Part shown: positions 1-7,945 of the stretch, piece by piece
How positions within the stretch are numbered: position 1 is the stretch's first letter
Layout: the number at the start of each line of letters is the position of its first letter
DNA from: Cuspidothrix sp046080125
GTDB taxonomy: Bacteria; Cyanobacteriota; Cyanobacteriia; Cyanobacteriales; Nostocaceae
DNA: 14,208 nt
Direction: 5' to 3'
Assembly: GCA_046080125.1 (NCBI GenBank)
Contig: JBJTTJ010000217.1
Location: 1 to 14,208 of the forward strand
Translations under genes and position numbers: made by a program
Notes under the pieces: generated by a model
Database searches by the model: none
The model's input: only the letters and a program-made list of their open reading frames with translations
Told to the model about the DNA's origin: nothing

Positions 1-140
1 TTCTAGAGCAGGGAACTAGCTACGCATCCCCTGGTAGGTCTTTAACTCTTACCTCTAACGTAGTTCGATTAAGAACTAAGTCTGGTCAACTAGGCTTTTA
101 CAAGCCCTCACTTACCCGAAGGGAAGTGATGGGTGGTTGA
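1..140 (+). mobile_element. 3' end of an IS200/IS605-type (TnpB) element, partial
   Basis: A reading frame enters from the left edge at base 3 and runs 45 codons to a TGA at 138-140. Its basic tail (…TKSGQLGFYKPSLTRREVMGG) resembles the extreme C-terminus of cyanobacterial TnpB proteins as I remember them. The last part lies over an imperfect hairpin, CACTTACCC GA AGGGAAGTG, at about 110-129, followed by GGGTGGTTGAC. This is the typical layout of an IS200/IS605 right end, where the tnpB 3' end and the omega (guide) RNA scaffold overlap. The element would be convergent with the kdp operon and end near 141, 11 bases from the kdpF stop. Only the end is visible, so family and completeness are inferred. 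It could instead be an unrelated small repeat. Confidence 0.5.
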
Positions 141-151
141 CTTAGAAATTA

Positions 152-313
152 CTAAAATCGTTCAGGCTGAAAAATTACTATCAACAAATAAACGACCAAC
201 ATTAAGGTACTAATACCTAAGACACCAACTGCCCACTGAGAGATGTGATTTAAACTAATGGTAGTATTAGCATAAACTACTGGAGAAATCAAGAAATTAG
301 AGTACATCTGCAT
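152..313 (-). CDS. kdpF: KdpF-like small membrane subunit of the K+-transporting ATPase
   Basis: This 53-residue protein lies 53 bases after kdpB. Residues 1-25 are polar, beginning MQMYSNFLISPVV. They are followed by one hydrophobic helix at about residues 28-48 (AVGVLGISTLMLVVYLLIVIF) and the ending QPERF. A single helix followed by P-E-[KR]-F or a similar tail is the pattern of KdpF, the peptide that stabilises the KdpFABC complex. Enterobacterial KdpF is about 29 residues, so this has a longer N-terminus. Cyanobacterial kdp operons often carry a small membrane ORF between kdpB and kdpC (called kdpG in some Anabaena work, from memory), which may be the same gene. There is no clear ribosome-binding site. 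A second Met two codons in is an alternative start. Confidence 0.72.
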   Translation of the reverse strand: MQMYSNFLISPVVYANTTISLNHISQWAVGVLGISTLMLVVYLLIVIFQPERF

Positions 314-366
314 AAGGATGGTGATTGGGGATTGGTAATGAGCTGGTCCTAAGTTGATAAGTGTAT

Positions 367-2466
367 TTAACGTAAACCGACAAATGTTATCATCATATCT
401 ATTAACTTAATAGCGATAAATGGAGCAATTACCCCACCTAAGCCATAAAGAAAGATATTCCGTTGCAGAAGTTGATTAGCTGTCAAAGGTCTAAATTTAA
501 TCCCCTTTAATGCTAGAGGAATTAAAGCCGGAATAATTAAAGCATTATAAATTAGTGCTGAAAGAATAGCAGAATTAACACTGCTTAACTTCATCACATT
601 CAAGCTTTCGAGATTAGCAGAGGTAAAAAGTACCGGAATAATTGCAAAATATTTAGCAATATCATTAGCGATAGAAAAAGTTGTCAATGCCCCGCGAGTA
701 ATTAACAATTGCTTACCGATACTCACAATGTCAATTAATTTGGTAGGATCAGAATCTAAATCCACCATATTAGCAGCTTCCTTAGCTGCTTGAGTGCCCG
801 TATTCATAGCCACGCCCACATTAGCTTGTGCTAAAGCGGGGGCATCATTTGTTCCATCCCCCGTCATCGCTACTATTTTACCTTGTGCCTGTTCTTGCTC
901 AATCACATTGATTTTATCTTCTGGGGTAGCTTCAGCAATAAAGTCATCTACCCCCGCTTCTGCGGCAATCACAGAGGCAGTAATGCGATTATCCCCCGTG
1001 AGCATAATTGTCCGTACCCCCATGCGGCGAAGTTGGTCAAATCGTTCGCGGATACCTGGTTTAACAATATCTTTCAGATAAATTACACCGTAAATTTCCC
1101 TATCGAGACAAACCGCCAGGGGAGTACCACCTTTACGAGAAACTTGTTCATAAGCCCTATCTAGTTCGGGGGTATTTGTGCCATGACGAGAGAGAACAAA
1201 ACCTTTAATCGCTTCTACCGAACCCTTTCGGACTTCTCTACCCCCTGGTAAATTAGTGCCACTCATACGAGTTTTGGCAGTAAATTCTATCCCCTGGGCT
1301 TGTTTGCGGTCTAAATCAAAATTTGCCCCTAGTTTTTCTGCTAATCGGACAATAGATTTACCCTCTGGAGTATCATCGAAGATACTTGCAGCTAGGGCGA
1401 CGTTAGCAATTTCCGCCATTGAATGACCATTGATAGGGATAAACTCTTCAGCTAAACGGTTGCCCAGGGTAATTGTCCCGGTTTTATCCAGAACTAGAGT
1501 ATTAATATCACCACAGGCTTCTACCGCCTTACCAGATGTGGCAATGACGTTGAATTTAGCTACCCTGTCCATACCAGCGATGCCGATGGTACTAAGTAGG
1601 CCGCCAATGGTAGTGGGGATGAGTGCGACTAACAGGGCAATCAAAACGGGGACACTGACGGGACTATTGACATAGTAGGCAAAGGCGGGAAGAGTGGCAA
1701 CCACAAATAAAAAGACCAAGCTAAGAACTGCTAATAATACGGTTAAAGCAATTTCATTGGGTGTTTTTGTGCGTTCTGCCCCTTCCACTAGGGCAATCAT
1801 TCGGTCAATAAAGCCTTTACCTGGCTCGGCGGTGATACGAATAATTAGTTCATCGGAAATGATGCGTGTACCACCAGTAACAGAACTGGCAACATCTGAG
1901 CCTGATTCTTTCAGGACTGGGGCAGATTCTCCCGTAATGGCTGATTCATCTACAGAAGCTACACCCAGAATGACTTCACCATCGGCGGGGATGATATCTC
2001 CTGAGACTACATAGATGGTGTCTCCTCGCTTCAAGGTGCTGGCAGGAATTTCTGTAATTGTTCCGTCCACGGTGATACTTTTAGCGGTGGTAGCTGATTG
2101 GGTAGAACGTAAGGTATCCGCTTGGGCTTTCCCTCTTCCTTCCGCTACGGCTTCAGCAAAGTTACTAAATAAAACTGTAAAGAATAAAATTCCTGTTAAC
2201 AGACCATTAAATAAACGGGGATTGGTTTGACTGGTAGCTCCAAATAATTCCGGGTCAATGGTGAGGAAGAAGGTGATGAGTGTTCCCATCCAGACCAAAA
2301 ACATGACGGGATTTTTAATAGCATATTGGGGAGATAATTTGATAAAAGCATTACCAATGGCCTGAATATGGAGTCCTTTGTACGTTAATCGTGTTTTTTT
2401 GCGTTTCTTGCGGCGATGACGAGGACGGGGGGATTTAGAATTGGCTTTAGTTCCGTTTGAGTTCAT
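367..2466 (-). CDS. kdpB: Potassium-transporting P-type ATPase, ATP-binding subunit KdpB
   Basis: This is the catalytic subunit of the KdpFABC high-affinity K+ uptake pump in the plasma membrane. It hydrolyses ATP to drive K+ import through KdpA. The 699 residues compare with about 680 in E. coli. Visible P-type ATPase signatures are TGES (about 178-181, actuator domain), the phosphorylation motif DKTGT with Asp327, the hinge motif GDGTNDAP in the C-terminal half, and membrane helices near 52-70, 86-103, 240-265, 273-297 and at the C-terminus. The N-terminal 30 residues are very basic (RPRHRRKKRKK), as in other cyanobacterial KdpBs from memory. The ATG at 2466 follows an AT-rich stretch without a clear Shine-Dalgarno. 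It lies 102 bases after kdpA, separated by a stem-loop, and is followed by kdpF. No frameshift or lost motif was seen. Confidence 0.97.
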   Translation of the reverse strand: MNSNGTKANSKSPRPRHRRKKRKKTRLTYKGLHIQAIGNAFIKLSPQYAIKNPVMFLVWMGTLITFFLTIDPELFGATSQTNPRLFNGLLTGILFFTVLFSNFAEAVAEGRGKAQADTLRSTQSATTAKSITVDGTITEIPASTLKRGDTIYVVSGDIIPADGEVILGVASVDESAITGESAPVLKESGSDVASSVTGGTRIISDELIIRITAEPGKGFIDRMIALVEGAERTKTPNEIALTVLLAVLSLVFLFVVATLPAFAYYVNSPVSVPVLIALLVALIPTTIGGLLSTIGIAGMDRVAKFNVIATSGKAVEACGDINTLVLDKTGTITLGNRLAEEFIPINGHSMAEIANVALAASIFDDTPEGKSIVRLAEKLGANFDLDRKQAQGIEFTAKTRMSGTNLPGGREVRKGSVEAIKGFVLSRHGTNTPELDRAYEQVSRKGGTPLAVCLDREIYGVIYLKDIVKPGIRERFDQLRRMGVRTIMLTGDNRITASVIAAEAGVDDFIAEATPEDKINVIEQEQAQGKIVAMTGDGTNDAPALAQANVGVAMNTGTQAAKEAANMVDLDSDPTKLIDIVSIGKQLLITRGALTTFSIANDIAKYFAIIPVLFTSANLESLNVMKLSSVNSAILSALIYNALIIPALIPLALKGIKFRPLTANQLLQRNIFLYGLGGVIAPFIAIKLIDMMITFVGLR

Positions 2467-2509
2467 ATATATAATAAGTAATTTTTTAGGAGATCAAGGC
2501 GTTAGGAGC

Positions 2510-2521
2510 ATGGCTAAGGCC
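2510..2521 (+). repeat. Dispersed short repeat, copy 1 (ATGGCTAAGGCC)
   Basis: An exact 12-base copy of ATGGCTAAGGCC occurs here between kdpA and kdpB, and again at 4350-4361 upstream of kdpA. The surrounding GGCGTTAGGAGC and GCGCTTCGCC resemble arms of a short interspersed repeat widespread in Nostocales genomes (recalled, not checked). Function unknown. Confidence 0.5.
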
Positions 2522-2541
2522 AAACCGTACTATCAAGGAAG

Positions 2542-2567
2542 AAGGAGGAGGTTGACACCTGCTCCTT
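2542..2567 (-). promoter_or_regulatory. Stem-loop between kdpA and kdpB
   Basis: Arms AAGGAGGAGGT (2542-2552) and ACCTGCTCCTT (2557-2567) pair over 11 positions with one G/G mismatch and a TGAC loop. On the coding (-) strand the hairpin starts two bases after the kdpA stop. It is followed by CCTTCTTCC, which is pyrimidine-rich but not a U-run. This fits an mRNA-stabilising or processing hairpin, or a leaky terminator that sets the KdpA:KdpB ratio. A full terminator is unlikely inside this operon. Confidence 0.45.
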
Positions 2568-2568
2568 A

Positions 2569-4254
2569 CTAACTACCAGAGGCGAGTTTAAAGCCTTCGG
2601 CGATGGGTCCTAGAGCAAGAACGGGTAAAAATGTGAGAATGCCTAAAATGAGGACGACACCTGCTGTAATAGTGGTAAATAGAAGAGAATCTGTTTTTAA
2701 AGTGCCACGACTTGAGGGACTAGCTTGTTTTTTAGACATATTATCAGCTAGGAGGAGTAGGGCGATTATGGGAAGATAACGCCCGACAAAAATACTGGCA
2801 GTCGTACTTAAATTCCACCATAAACTGCTGTCATTTAATCCTTCTAGTCCAGAACCATTATTGGCTGCGGCTGAAGCGTATTCATAAACTACTTGGGAAA
2901 TACCATGAAAACCTGGGTTGCTAATTCCTGCTAAAGATATAGGATAAGCTAGGGCGATCGCACTGGGAATTAAAACTATGGCTGGGTGAATTAACAGCAC
3001 TAAACTGGCCATAACAATTTCTGTTTTTTCAATTTTACGCCCAAAAATTTCCGGTGTGCGTCCTACCATCAACCCGGTGAGAAACACGGTGATAATTAGG
3101 TAAATGAATAGATAAGCTGTTCCTATTCCCTGTCCTCCCCAAATTATTTGTAAAAACATATTGAATAAGCCAGAAAATGTTCCATTGGGCATGAGAGAAT
3201 CATGCATCCCATTGACAGCACCACACATGGTGGCAGTGGTTGTTACTGCCCATAATGCGGTTTGTGCCCAGTCAAATCTAATTTCTTTACCTTCTAAATT
3301 GGGGATTTCTAATCTTAAAGCATTGTTAATTATTGGATTTCCTGCTAATTCTCCCATGGCGGTAAAACCAATCAAGGTGATAAAAATAATCAACACCATG
3401 GAGAATAATAACCATGTCTGTTTGAGATTGTTGGCAAATACTCCGTAGGTGTAAATTAAGGATGTAGGAATGGCCAACATGGCAATGATTTCGATTAAAT
3501 TGGAAGCACCATTAGGATTTTCAAAAGGATGGGCAGAGTTAGCGGCAAAAAATCCCCCTCCATTTTCGCCTAACATTTTAATCATTTCCCAGGATGCGAC
3601 TGGACCTCTGGCTATATACTGGATTTTTCCTTCTAAGGTTTGTAATACTAGGGGTTCGGCTAGGGTTTGGGGTACACCGCAAATAATCAAAGCGATCGCT
3701 CCAACTATAGATAAAGGTAGTAATATTCTGGTAATACTTCGAGTAAAATCAACATAAAAATTCCCCAGCTTTCTCCCCGTTAAACCTCTAATAAAAACAA
3801 TTCCTACAGCTAAACCAGTAGCGGCTGAAGTAAACATTAAAAATCCTAAAGCCGATGTTTGACTAAAATAACTAAAGGTATTTTCTCCAGCGTAATGTTG
3901 TTGATCAGTGTTGGTCAGAAAGGAAATAGTAGTGTGTAATAATAAATCCCATCTCATCCTTCCTAGTTGATTAGGATTCCCAGGGAGAAATTTCTGATGA
4001 TAAAGTAAGGCGTATACTGTACCACCCATGACTAAATTAGTGCATAACAAAGCCCGGATATATCGCCAACCATTCATGTCAGTTTTGTTACTTACACCCC
4101 CTAAAATATAAATAATTGCTTCTATGGGGTTCATCACAGGATCAAGTATTGTCCTTTCCCCTAAGAAAACACGGGCTATGTACTTTCCCAGTATTGGCGT
4201 GATGAATACGACAATACATAAAGTTAAACCAATTTGTAAAAAACCCTGTCCCAT
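2569..4254 (-). CDS. kdpA: Potassium-transporting ATPase, K+-binding subunit KdpA
   Basis: KdpA is the channel-like K+-selective subunit of the KdpFABC pump. It passes through the membrane about ten times and belongs to the superfamily of K+ transporters. The length, 561 residues, matches E. coli (557). Hallmark pore-loop motifs are present in order: TNTDQQHYAGE, GENGGGFFAANSAHPFENPN, GAVNGMHDSLMPNG and, nearer the end, the region SAAANNGSGLEGLND. These correspond to the four repeated selectivity-filter segments. The start is the ATG at 4254, giving MGQGFLQIGLTLCIVVF. It is the first gene of the operon and diverges from sat across 241 bases. In this family transcription is normally induced by K+ limitation through KdpD/KdpE-type regulators, but none is encoded in the window. 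Confidence 0.97.
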   Translation of the reverse strand: MGQGFLQIGLTLCIVVFITPILGKYIARVFLGERTILDPVMNPIEAIIYILGGVSNKTDMNGWRYIRALLCTNLVMGGTVYALLYHQKFLPGNPNQLGRMRWDLLLHTTISFLTNTDQQHYAGENTFSYFSQTSALGFLMFTSAATGLAVGIVFIRGLTGRKLGNFYVDFTRSITRILLPLSIVGAIALIICGVPQTLAEPLVLQTLEGKIQYIARGPVASWEMIKMLGENGGGFFAANSAHPFENPNGASNLIEIIAMLAIPTSLIYTYGVFANNLKQTWLLFSMVLIIFITLIGFTAMGELAGNPIINNALRLEIPNLEGKEIRFDWAQTALWAVTTTATMCGAVNGMHDSLMPNGTFSGLFNMFLQIIWGGQGIGTAYLFIYLIITVFLTGLMVGRTPEIFGRKIEKTEIVMASLVLLIHPAIVLIPSAIALAYPISLAGISNPGFHGISQVVYEYASAAANNGSGLEGLNDSSLWWNLSTTASIFVGRYLPIIALLLLADNMSKKQASPSSRGTLKTDSLLFTTITAGVVLILGILTFLPVLALGPIAEGFKLASGS

Positions 4255-4349
4255 ATAGTTTGCACTCTATTTAACTCAAATTAAAATCAGTTAATATTCA
4301 ACAACAATAAATTTCAAGAGCAGGGGGGCAACGGCTGTTCACTAAGGGT

Positions 4350-4361
4350 ATGGCTAAGGCC
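4350..4361 (+). repeat. Dispersed short repeat, copy 2 (ATGGCTAAGGCC)
   Basis: Second exact copy of the 12-mer at 2510-2521. It lies in the kdpA/sat divergent region and is followed by GCGCTTCGCC, so the unit may be longer here. Confidence 0.5.
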
Positions 4362-4373
4362 GCGCTTCGCCTC

Positions 4374-4387
4374 CAGGAGTCAGGAGG
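4374..4387 (+). repeat. Degenerate heptamer tandem repeat
   Basis: CAGGAGT is followed directly by CAGGAGG. Seven-base tandem units of this kind are the short tandemly repeated repetitive (STRR) sequences known from heterocystous cyanobacteria. With only two units, this is a remnant or a chance match. Confidence 0.35.
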
Positions 4388-4406
4388 AAAAAAAATCCCC
4401 ATTACC

Positions 4407-4438
4407 CATTGTCTAAATTTCACAGAAATTTAACAATG
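4407..4438. promoter_or_regulatory. Long inverted repeat upstream of sat, candidate operator
   Basis: The core TAAATTTC-ACA-GAAATTTA (4414-4432) is a perfect inverted repeat with 8-base arms. Outside it CATTGT (4407-4412) pairs with ACAATG (4433-4438), with one unpaired C at 4413. That gives 14 paired positions. It ends 57 bases before the sat start and 152 bases from kdpA. The symmetry fits a dimeric regulator site or a hairpin in the sat leader. It is not a recognised NtcA or other named box. Confidence 0.5.
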
Positions 4439-4495
4439 TGTACCAAGAATTTGATAACTTAGTACATAGTTCGCAACAATTAGGGAAAAATTACG

Positions 4496-5677
4496 TTGAG
4501 TTACTATCCAGATGCTATTGCCCCCCACGGTGGAGAGTTAATTAACCGGGTTGCTTCACCAGCACAAAGAGAATTATTTCTCTCCAAAGCTGACTTTTTA
4601 CCCCGTGTAGAACTCGATGAGCGAGCAGTTTCTGATTTAGAAATGATTGCCATTGGTGGTTTTAGTCCCCTGAAAGGTTTTATGAACCAAGTTGACTATA
4701 ACCGAGTCGTGACAGAAATGCGATTAGCTAACGGCATTGTTTGGTCAATTCCCATTACACTATCTGTAACTGAAAAAGTGGCAGCACCTCTACAAGTAGG
4801 CGGTTTAGTGCGTCTGGATAACCCCAGAGGCGAGTTTATTGGAGTGCTGGAACTAACAGAAAAGTATAGCTATGATAAACAACGAGAAGCAATCAATGTT
4901 TATCGCACTGATGAAACTAAACATCCTGGGGTAAAGGTAGTATATAACCAAGGTTCTATTAACTTAGCCGGTGATATCTGGTTATTACAACGTGATCCTC
5001 ATCGTGATTTCCCCAGCTACCAAATTGACCCGGTCGCGTCGCGGGAAATGTTTAGACACAAAGGTTGGAAAACAATTGTTGGTTTCCAAACTCGCAACCC
5101 CATCCACCGCGCCCATGAATATATTCAAAAATGCGCTTTGGAAACTGTAGATGGTCTATTTTTACATCCTCTGGTAGGGGCAACTAAGGAAGATGACATC
5201 GCGGCGGATGTACGGATGCGTTGTTATGAAATTTTACTAGAACATTATTACCCCTTAGATAGAGTCATTTTAGCCATTAACCCGGCAGCAATGCGTTATG
5301 CAGGTCCAAGGGAAGCAATTTTTCATGCTTTAGTAAGAAAAAATTACGGCTGTACACATTTTATTGTGGGACGTGATCATGCTGGTGTAGGTGACTACTA
5401 CGGCACTTATGATGCTCAATATATTTTCGATGAATTTACCCCCCAAGAGTTGGGAATTGTGCCAATGAAGTTTGAACACGCTTTTTATTGCACACGCACT
5501 AACCAAATGGCCACAACTAAAACCAGTCCCAGCAGACCAGAGGAACGGGTTCATCTATCCGGAACAAAGGTCAGAGAAATGTTGCGTCGTGGGGAGTTAC
5601 CACCACCAGAATTTTCTCGTCCAGAGGTGGCGGCTGAATTAACCCGGGCTATGCGGACTGCTCCTGTGTTAGTTTAG
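4496..5677 (+). CDS. sat: Sulfate adenylyltransferase (ATP sulfurylase)
   Basis: Sat makes adenosine 5'-phosphosulfate and pyrophosphate from ATP and sulfate, the first step of cytoplasmic sulfate assimilation. At 393 residues it is the single-chain Sat type without an APS kinase domain. The ATP-binding motif QTRNPIHRAH (about 198-207, with the two His of HxxH) and GRDHAG (about 292-297) are intact. An N-terminal PUA-like region (about 1-165) precedes the catalytic domain. The start is TTG: an in-frame TAG lies 15 bases upstream and no ATG exists between. The resulting N-terminus MSYYPDAIAPHGG matches the family as I know it. AGGG at 4482-4485 is a weak ribosome-binding site. It diverges from kdpA. 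The next gene, 76 bases downstream, is on the same strand. Confidence 0.97.
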   Translation: MSYYPDAIAPHGGELINRVASPAQRELFLSKADFLPRVELDERAVSDLEMIAIGGFSPLKGFMNQVDYNRVVTEMRLANGIVWSIPITLSVTEKVAAPLQVGGLVRLDNPRGEFIGVLELTEKYSYDKQREAINVYRTDETKHPGVKVVYNQGSINLAGDIWLLQRDPHRDFPSYQIDPVASREMFRHKGWKTIVGFQTRNPIHRAHEYIQKCALETVDGLFLHPLVGATKEDDIAADVRMRCYEILLEHYYPLDRVILAINPAAMRYAGPREAIFHALVRKNYGCTHFIVGRDHAGVGDYYGTYDAQYIFDEFTPQELGIVPMKFEHAFYCTRTNQMATTKTSPSRPEERVHLSGTKVREMLRRGELPPPEFSRPEVAAELTRAMRTAPVLV

Positions 5678-5753
5678 TTTGGGATCAAAAACTTTACTCT
5701 TCAGATTTCAGCCTTTAAGCTATTGATGATGGGCTGGAGTCTGATTGCTAATT

Positions 5754-7883
5754 ATGAAACGGCGTAGCTTTTTACAACTTAGTGGTTTATTAACAGCTTT
5801 GGGGCTAGGGGGTGAGTGGTTGAGTTTGGGTAATCCCTATTACCAAGCTTTAGCACAGTCTAACCCGCGTAAATTGGCGTTATTAATTGGGATTAATCAA
5901 TATCCACAAAGTCCAATTTTGGGCGGTTGTGTAACTGATGTGGAATTACAACGGGAAGTGTTAATTCATCGTTGTGGTTTTGCACCATCGGATATTCTCA
6001 CTTTAACTGAGGAACAAGCTAGTCAAGATTTTATTAAAGCGGCTTTTTCTGATCATTTGGGTAAACAAGCTAAAGCTGGAGATGTGGTTATTTTCCATTT
6101 TTCCGGTTATGGCAGTCGGGTGAATTTGGGAACGGGAAGGTTAGAAAATGTGATTCTTCCTGTAGATGAAAATAATTTACCTCAAAGAAAATCACTTAAT
6201 TATATTCTACAAGAAACTCTGTTATTGTTATTGCGATCGCTCCCTACCAGTCAAGTTACAGCAGTATTAGATACAAGTTACTGTTATCCCCATGAATTAG
6301 GACCGATGGGTTTACGAATTCGCACCCTACCAGAATTATCAGCAGCGACTTTACCTGAAGGAGAATTAGAGTTAATTCAAAAACTAAAAACTCAAGGGTT
6401 ATCTATTAATAATCCTCTCATTATTAATGCCACTGCTGAAGAAAATCAACAAGCTGGAGAATTTATTTTCTCTAACTGGAGTGCCGGTTTATTAACTTAT
6501 GCTTTAACCCAATACTTGTGGGAAACTATGCCGCCGAAAACAATTCAGTTTTTCTTCTCTGGTGTTGCTACTTCCATGTATCAGCTAGGAGGAAAACAGC
6601 AACCTACCTTAGTAAGTGAACAGAAAAATTGGCGCAATGCTTTAATAGTTGATTATTTCCCCATTGATAGTTTTAGAAGTATTGGTGTAGTTAAATCAAT
6701 TGAGGAAGATGGAAAAACCAAAACTTTAAAATTATGGTTAGGAGGATTACCACCTCAAGTTCTCACTAGTTATGGTGTCAATTCTCGCTTAATTTTGGAT
6801 TCTGGAGAAGAGTTATTTGTTAAATCTTGTTATGGATTAATTGCTAAAACTCAATTTATAAATAAGGAAATTCTCCAGTTACCCCAAATTGGTCAAAAAA
6901 TCCAAGAATCTATTCGTGTATTATCTCGAAATATTCGGATTAATGTAGCTTTAGACCAGGGTTTGGAAAGAATTGAACGGGTGGATGCTACTAGTGTTTT
7001 TTCCGGAATTAACCGAATTGCTAATGTCGCTACGGTGGCAGAAACTGCTGATTATGTGTTTGGTAAAGTCGCCCAAACACCGAGTCGTTATGGTCTTTTT
7101 TGCTTGGGTGGAGAATTAATTATTAATACTATTGGTGAGGTCGGTGAAGCTGTGAAAGTGGCAGTACAAAGGTTAACACCAAAATTCTCGACTTTGTTAG
7201 CTGCAAAATTGTGGCAACTGACAGAAAATCAAGGTTCTTCTGGTTTACCAGTCAGGGTAAGTTTAGAGGTGGTTAATAGTATTATCACTCGTGTATTAAT
7301 GGTGAGAGATACCTTGGGAACAGTCAGTACAGATAATAATTATCAAATATCTAATGATGTAGGAACAAATATTCCGACCGTTCCTGTGGGTAGTTATGTG
7401 CAATATAAAATTCAAAATTTGAGCGATCGCCCTGTATATTTAATCTTATTGGGTTTAAATAATAGCCAAAATGCCTTTGCTTTTTACCCTTGGGAAGTTT
7501 TCCCAGACACAGAAATTCCCCCTACCAAACCCAAACTAATAGAAATTATCATTCTTCCGGGTCAAACTATAAAAATACCAGATAATCAACCTGTAGCTGG
7601 TTGGTTATTACCCACCCGTTATACTTTTTGTGAATATCAAATTGTCCTGAGCACAGCACCGTTTAAGGAAACTCTCAAGGCGTTAGCCATTGCTAAATAT
7701 CCTACCACAGATCAACAGGCCATTAGTCCTATTATCAATCCCTTGGAGGTCGCCCAAGCATTATTACAAGATCTACACAACGCTAGTAAAATGACAAGAG
7801 ATATCAATGTTGCTACTACTGATACTTATATCTTAGATGTTAATAATTGGGCAAGTTTGAACTTTAGTTTTCAGGTGGTTTAG
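5754..7883 (+). CDS. Tat-exported caspase-fold protein (orthocaspase/metacaspase-like) with substituted catalytic dyad
   Basis: The 709-residue protein opens MKRRSFLQLSG, a twin-arginine export signal, followed by a hydrophobic stretch and a likely signal-peptidase site after QALA (residue 34). The caspase p20 (peptidase C14) domain spans about 38-270, beginning KLALLIGINQYP. The segment that normally reads HYSGHG is HFSGYG (115-120), so the catalytic His is Tyr119. The segment that normally reads D-x-C-H-S-G is DTSYCY (173-178), so the catalytic Cys is Ser175. Such Tyr/Ser variants are described among cyanobacterial orthocaspases and are expected to be inactive proteases. The C-terminal part (about 540-700; SYVQYKIQNLSDRPVYLILLGL…AFYPW) resembles DUF4384, a domain often attached to these proteins. 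The ATG start gives the exact Tat motif. A TTG three codons upstream (5745), five bases after GGAG, is an alternative. It is probably periplasmic or membrane-associated. The role is unknown. Confidence 0.88.
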   Translation: MKRRSFLQLSGLLTALGLGGEWLSLGNPYYQALAQSNPRKLALLIGINQYPQSPILGGCVTDVELQREVLIHRCGFAPSDILTLTEEQASQDFIKAAFSDHLGKQAKAGDVVIFHFSGYGSRVNLGTGRLENVILPVDENNLPQRKSLNYILQETLLLLLRSLPTSQVTAVLDTSYCYPHELGPMGLRIRTLPELSAATLPEGELELIQKLKTQGLSINNPLIINATAEENQQAGEFIFSNWSAGLLTYALTQYLWETMPPKTIQFFFSGVATSMYQLGGKQQPTLVSEQKNWRNALIVDYFPIDSFRSIGVVKSIEEDGKTKTLKLWLGGLPPQVLTSYGVNSRLILDSGEELFVKSCYGLIAKTQFINKEILQLPQIGQKIQESIRVLSRNIRINVALDQGLERIERVDATSVFSGINRIANVATVAETADYVFGKVAQTPSRYGLFCLGGELIINTIGEVGEAVKVAVQRLTPKFSTLLAAKLWQLTENQGSSGLPVRVSLEVVNSIITRVLMVRDTLGTVSTDNNYQISNDVGTNIPTVPVGSYVQYKIQNLSDRPVYLILLGLNNSQNAFAFYPWEVFPDTEIPPTKPKLIEIIILPGQTIKIPDNQPVAGWLLPTRYTFCEYQIVLSTAPFKETLKALAIAKYPTTDQQAISPIINPLEVAQALLQDLHNASKMTRDINVATTDTYILDVNNWASLNFSFQVV

Positions 7884-7897
7884 AACAGCAACCATCA

Positions 7898-7914
7898 GTT
7901 CACTGTTCACTGTT
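7898..7914 (+). repeat. Heptamer tandem repeat (GTTCACT)
   Basis: GTTCACT is repeated 2.4 times directly downstream of the caspase-like gene. It is of the STRR type found between genes in heterocystous cyanobacteria. It is short, so chance is possible. Confidence 0.35.
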
Positions 7915-7945
7915 ATAGCCATTCCCGTGAAAATAGCATATATCC

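Noticed and set aside
794..2230. Several + strand open frames opposite kdpB
   Set aside because: They are antisense shadows of intact P-type ATPase motifs, with biased low-complexity composition.
4436..4480. Possible NtcA box (GTA-N8-TAC) before sat
   Set aside because: GTACC and AGTACAT are present, but no copy has the correct eight-base spacing.
4255..4495. Possible riboswitch (c-di-AMP or K+-related) in the kdpA leader
   Set aside because: The - strand leader shows no multi-stem conserved fold that I can recognise, and the region is partly dispersed repeats.
5330..5554. 74-codon - strand open frame inside sat
   Set aside because: It is a shadow of the strongly conserved sat catalytic region.
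5745..5753. TTG start for the caspase-like gene, three codons upstream
   Set aside because: It has the better spaced GGAG, but the ATG at 5754 places the twin-arginine motif exactly as expected. It is kept only as an alternative.
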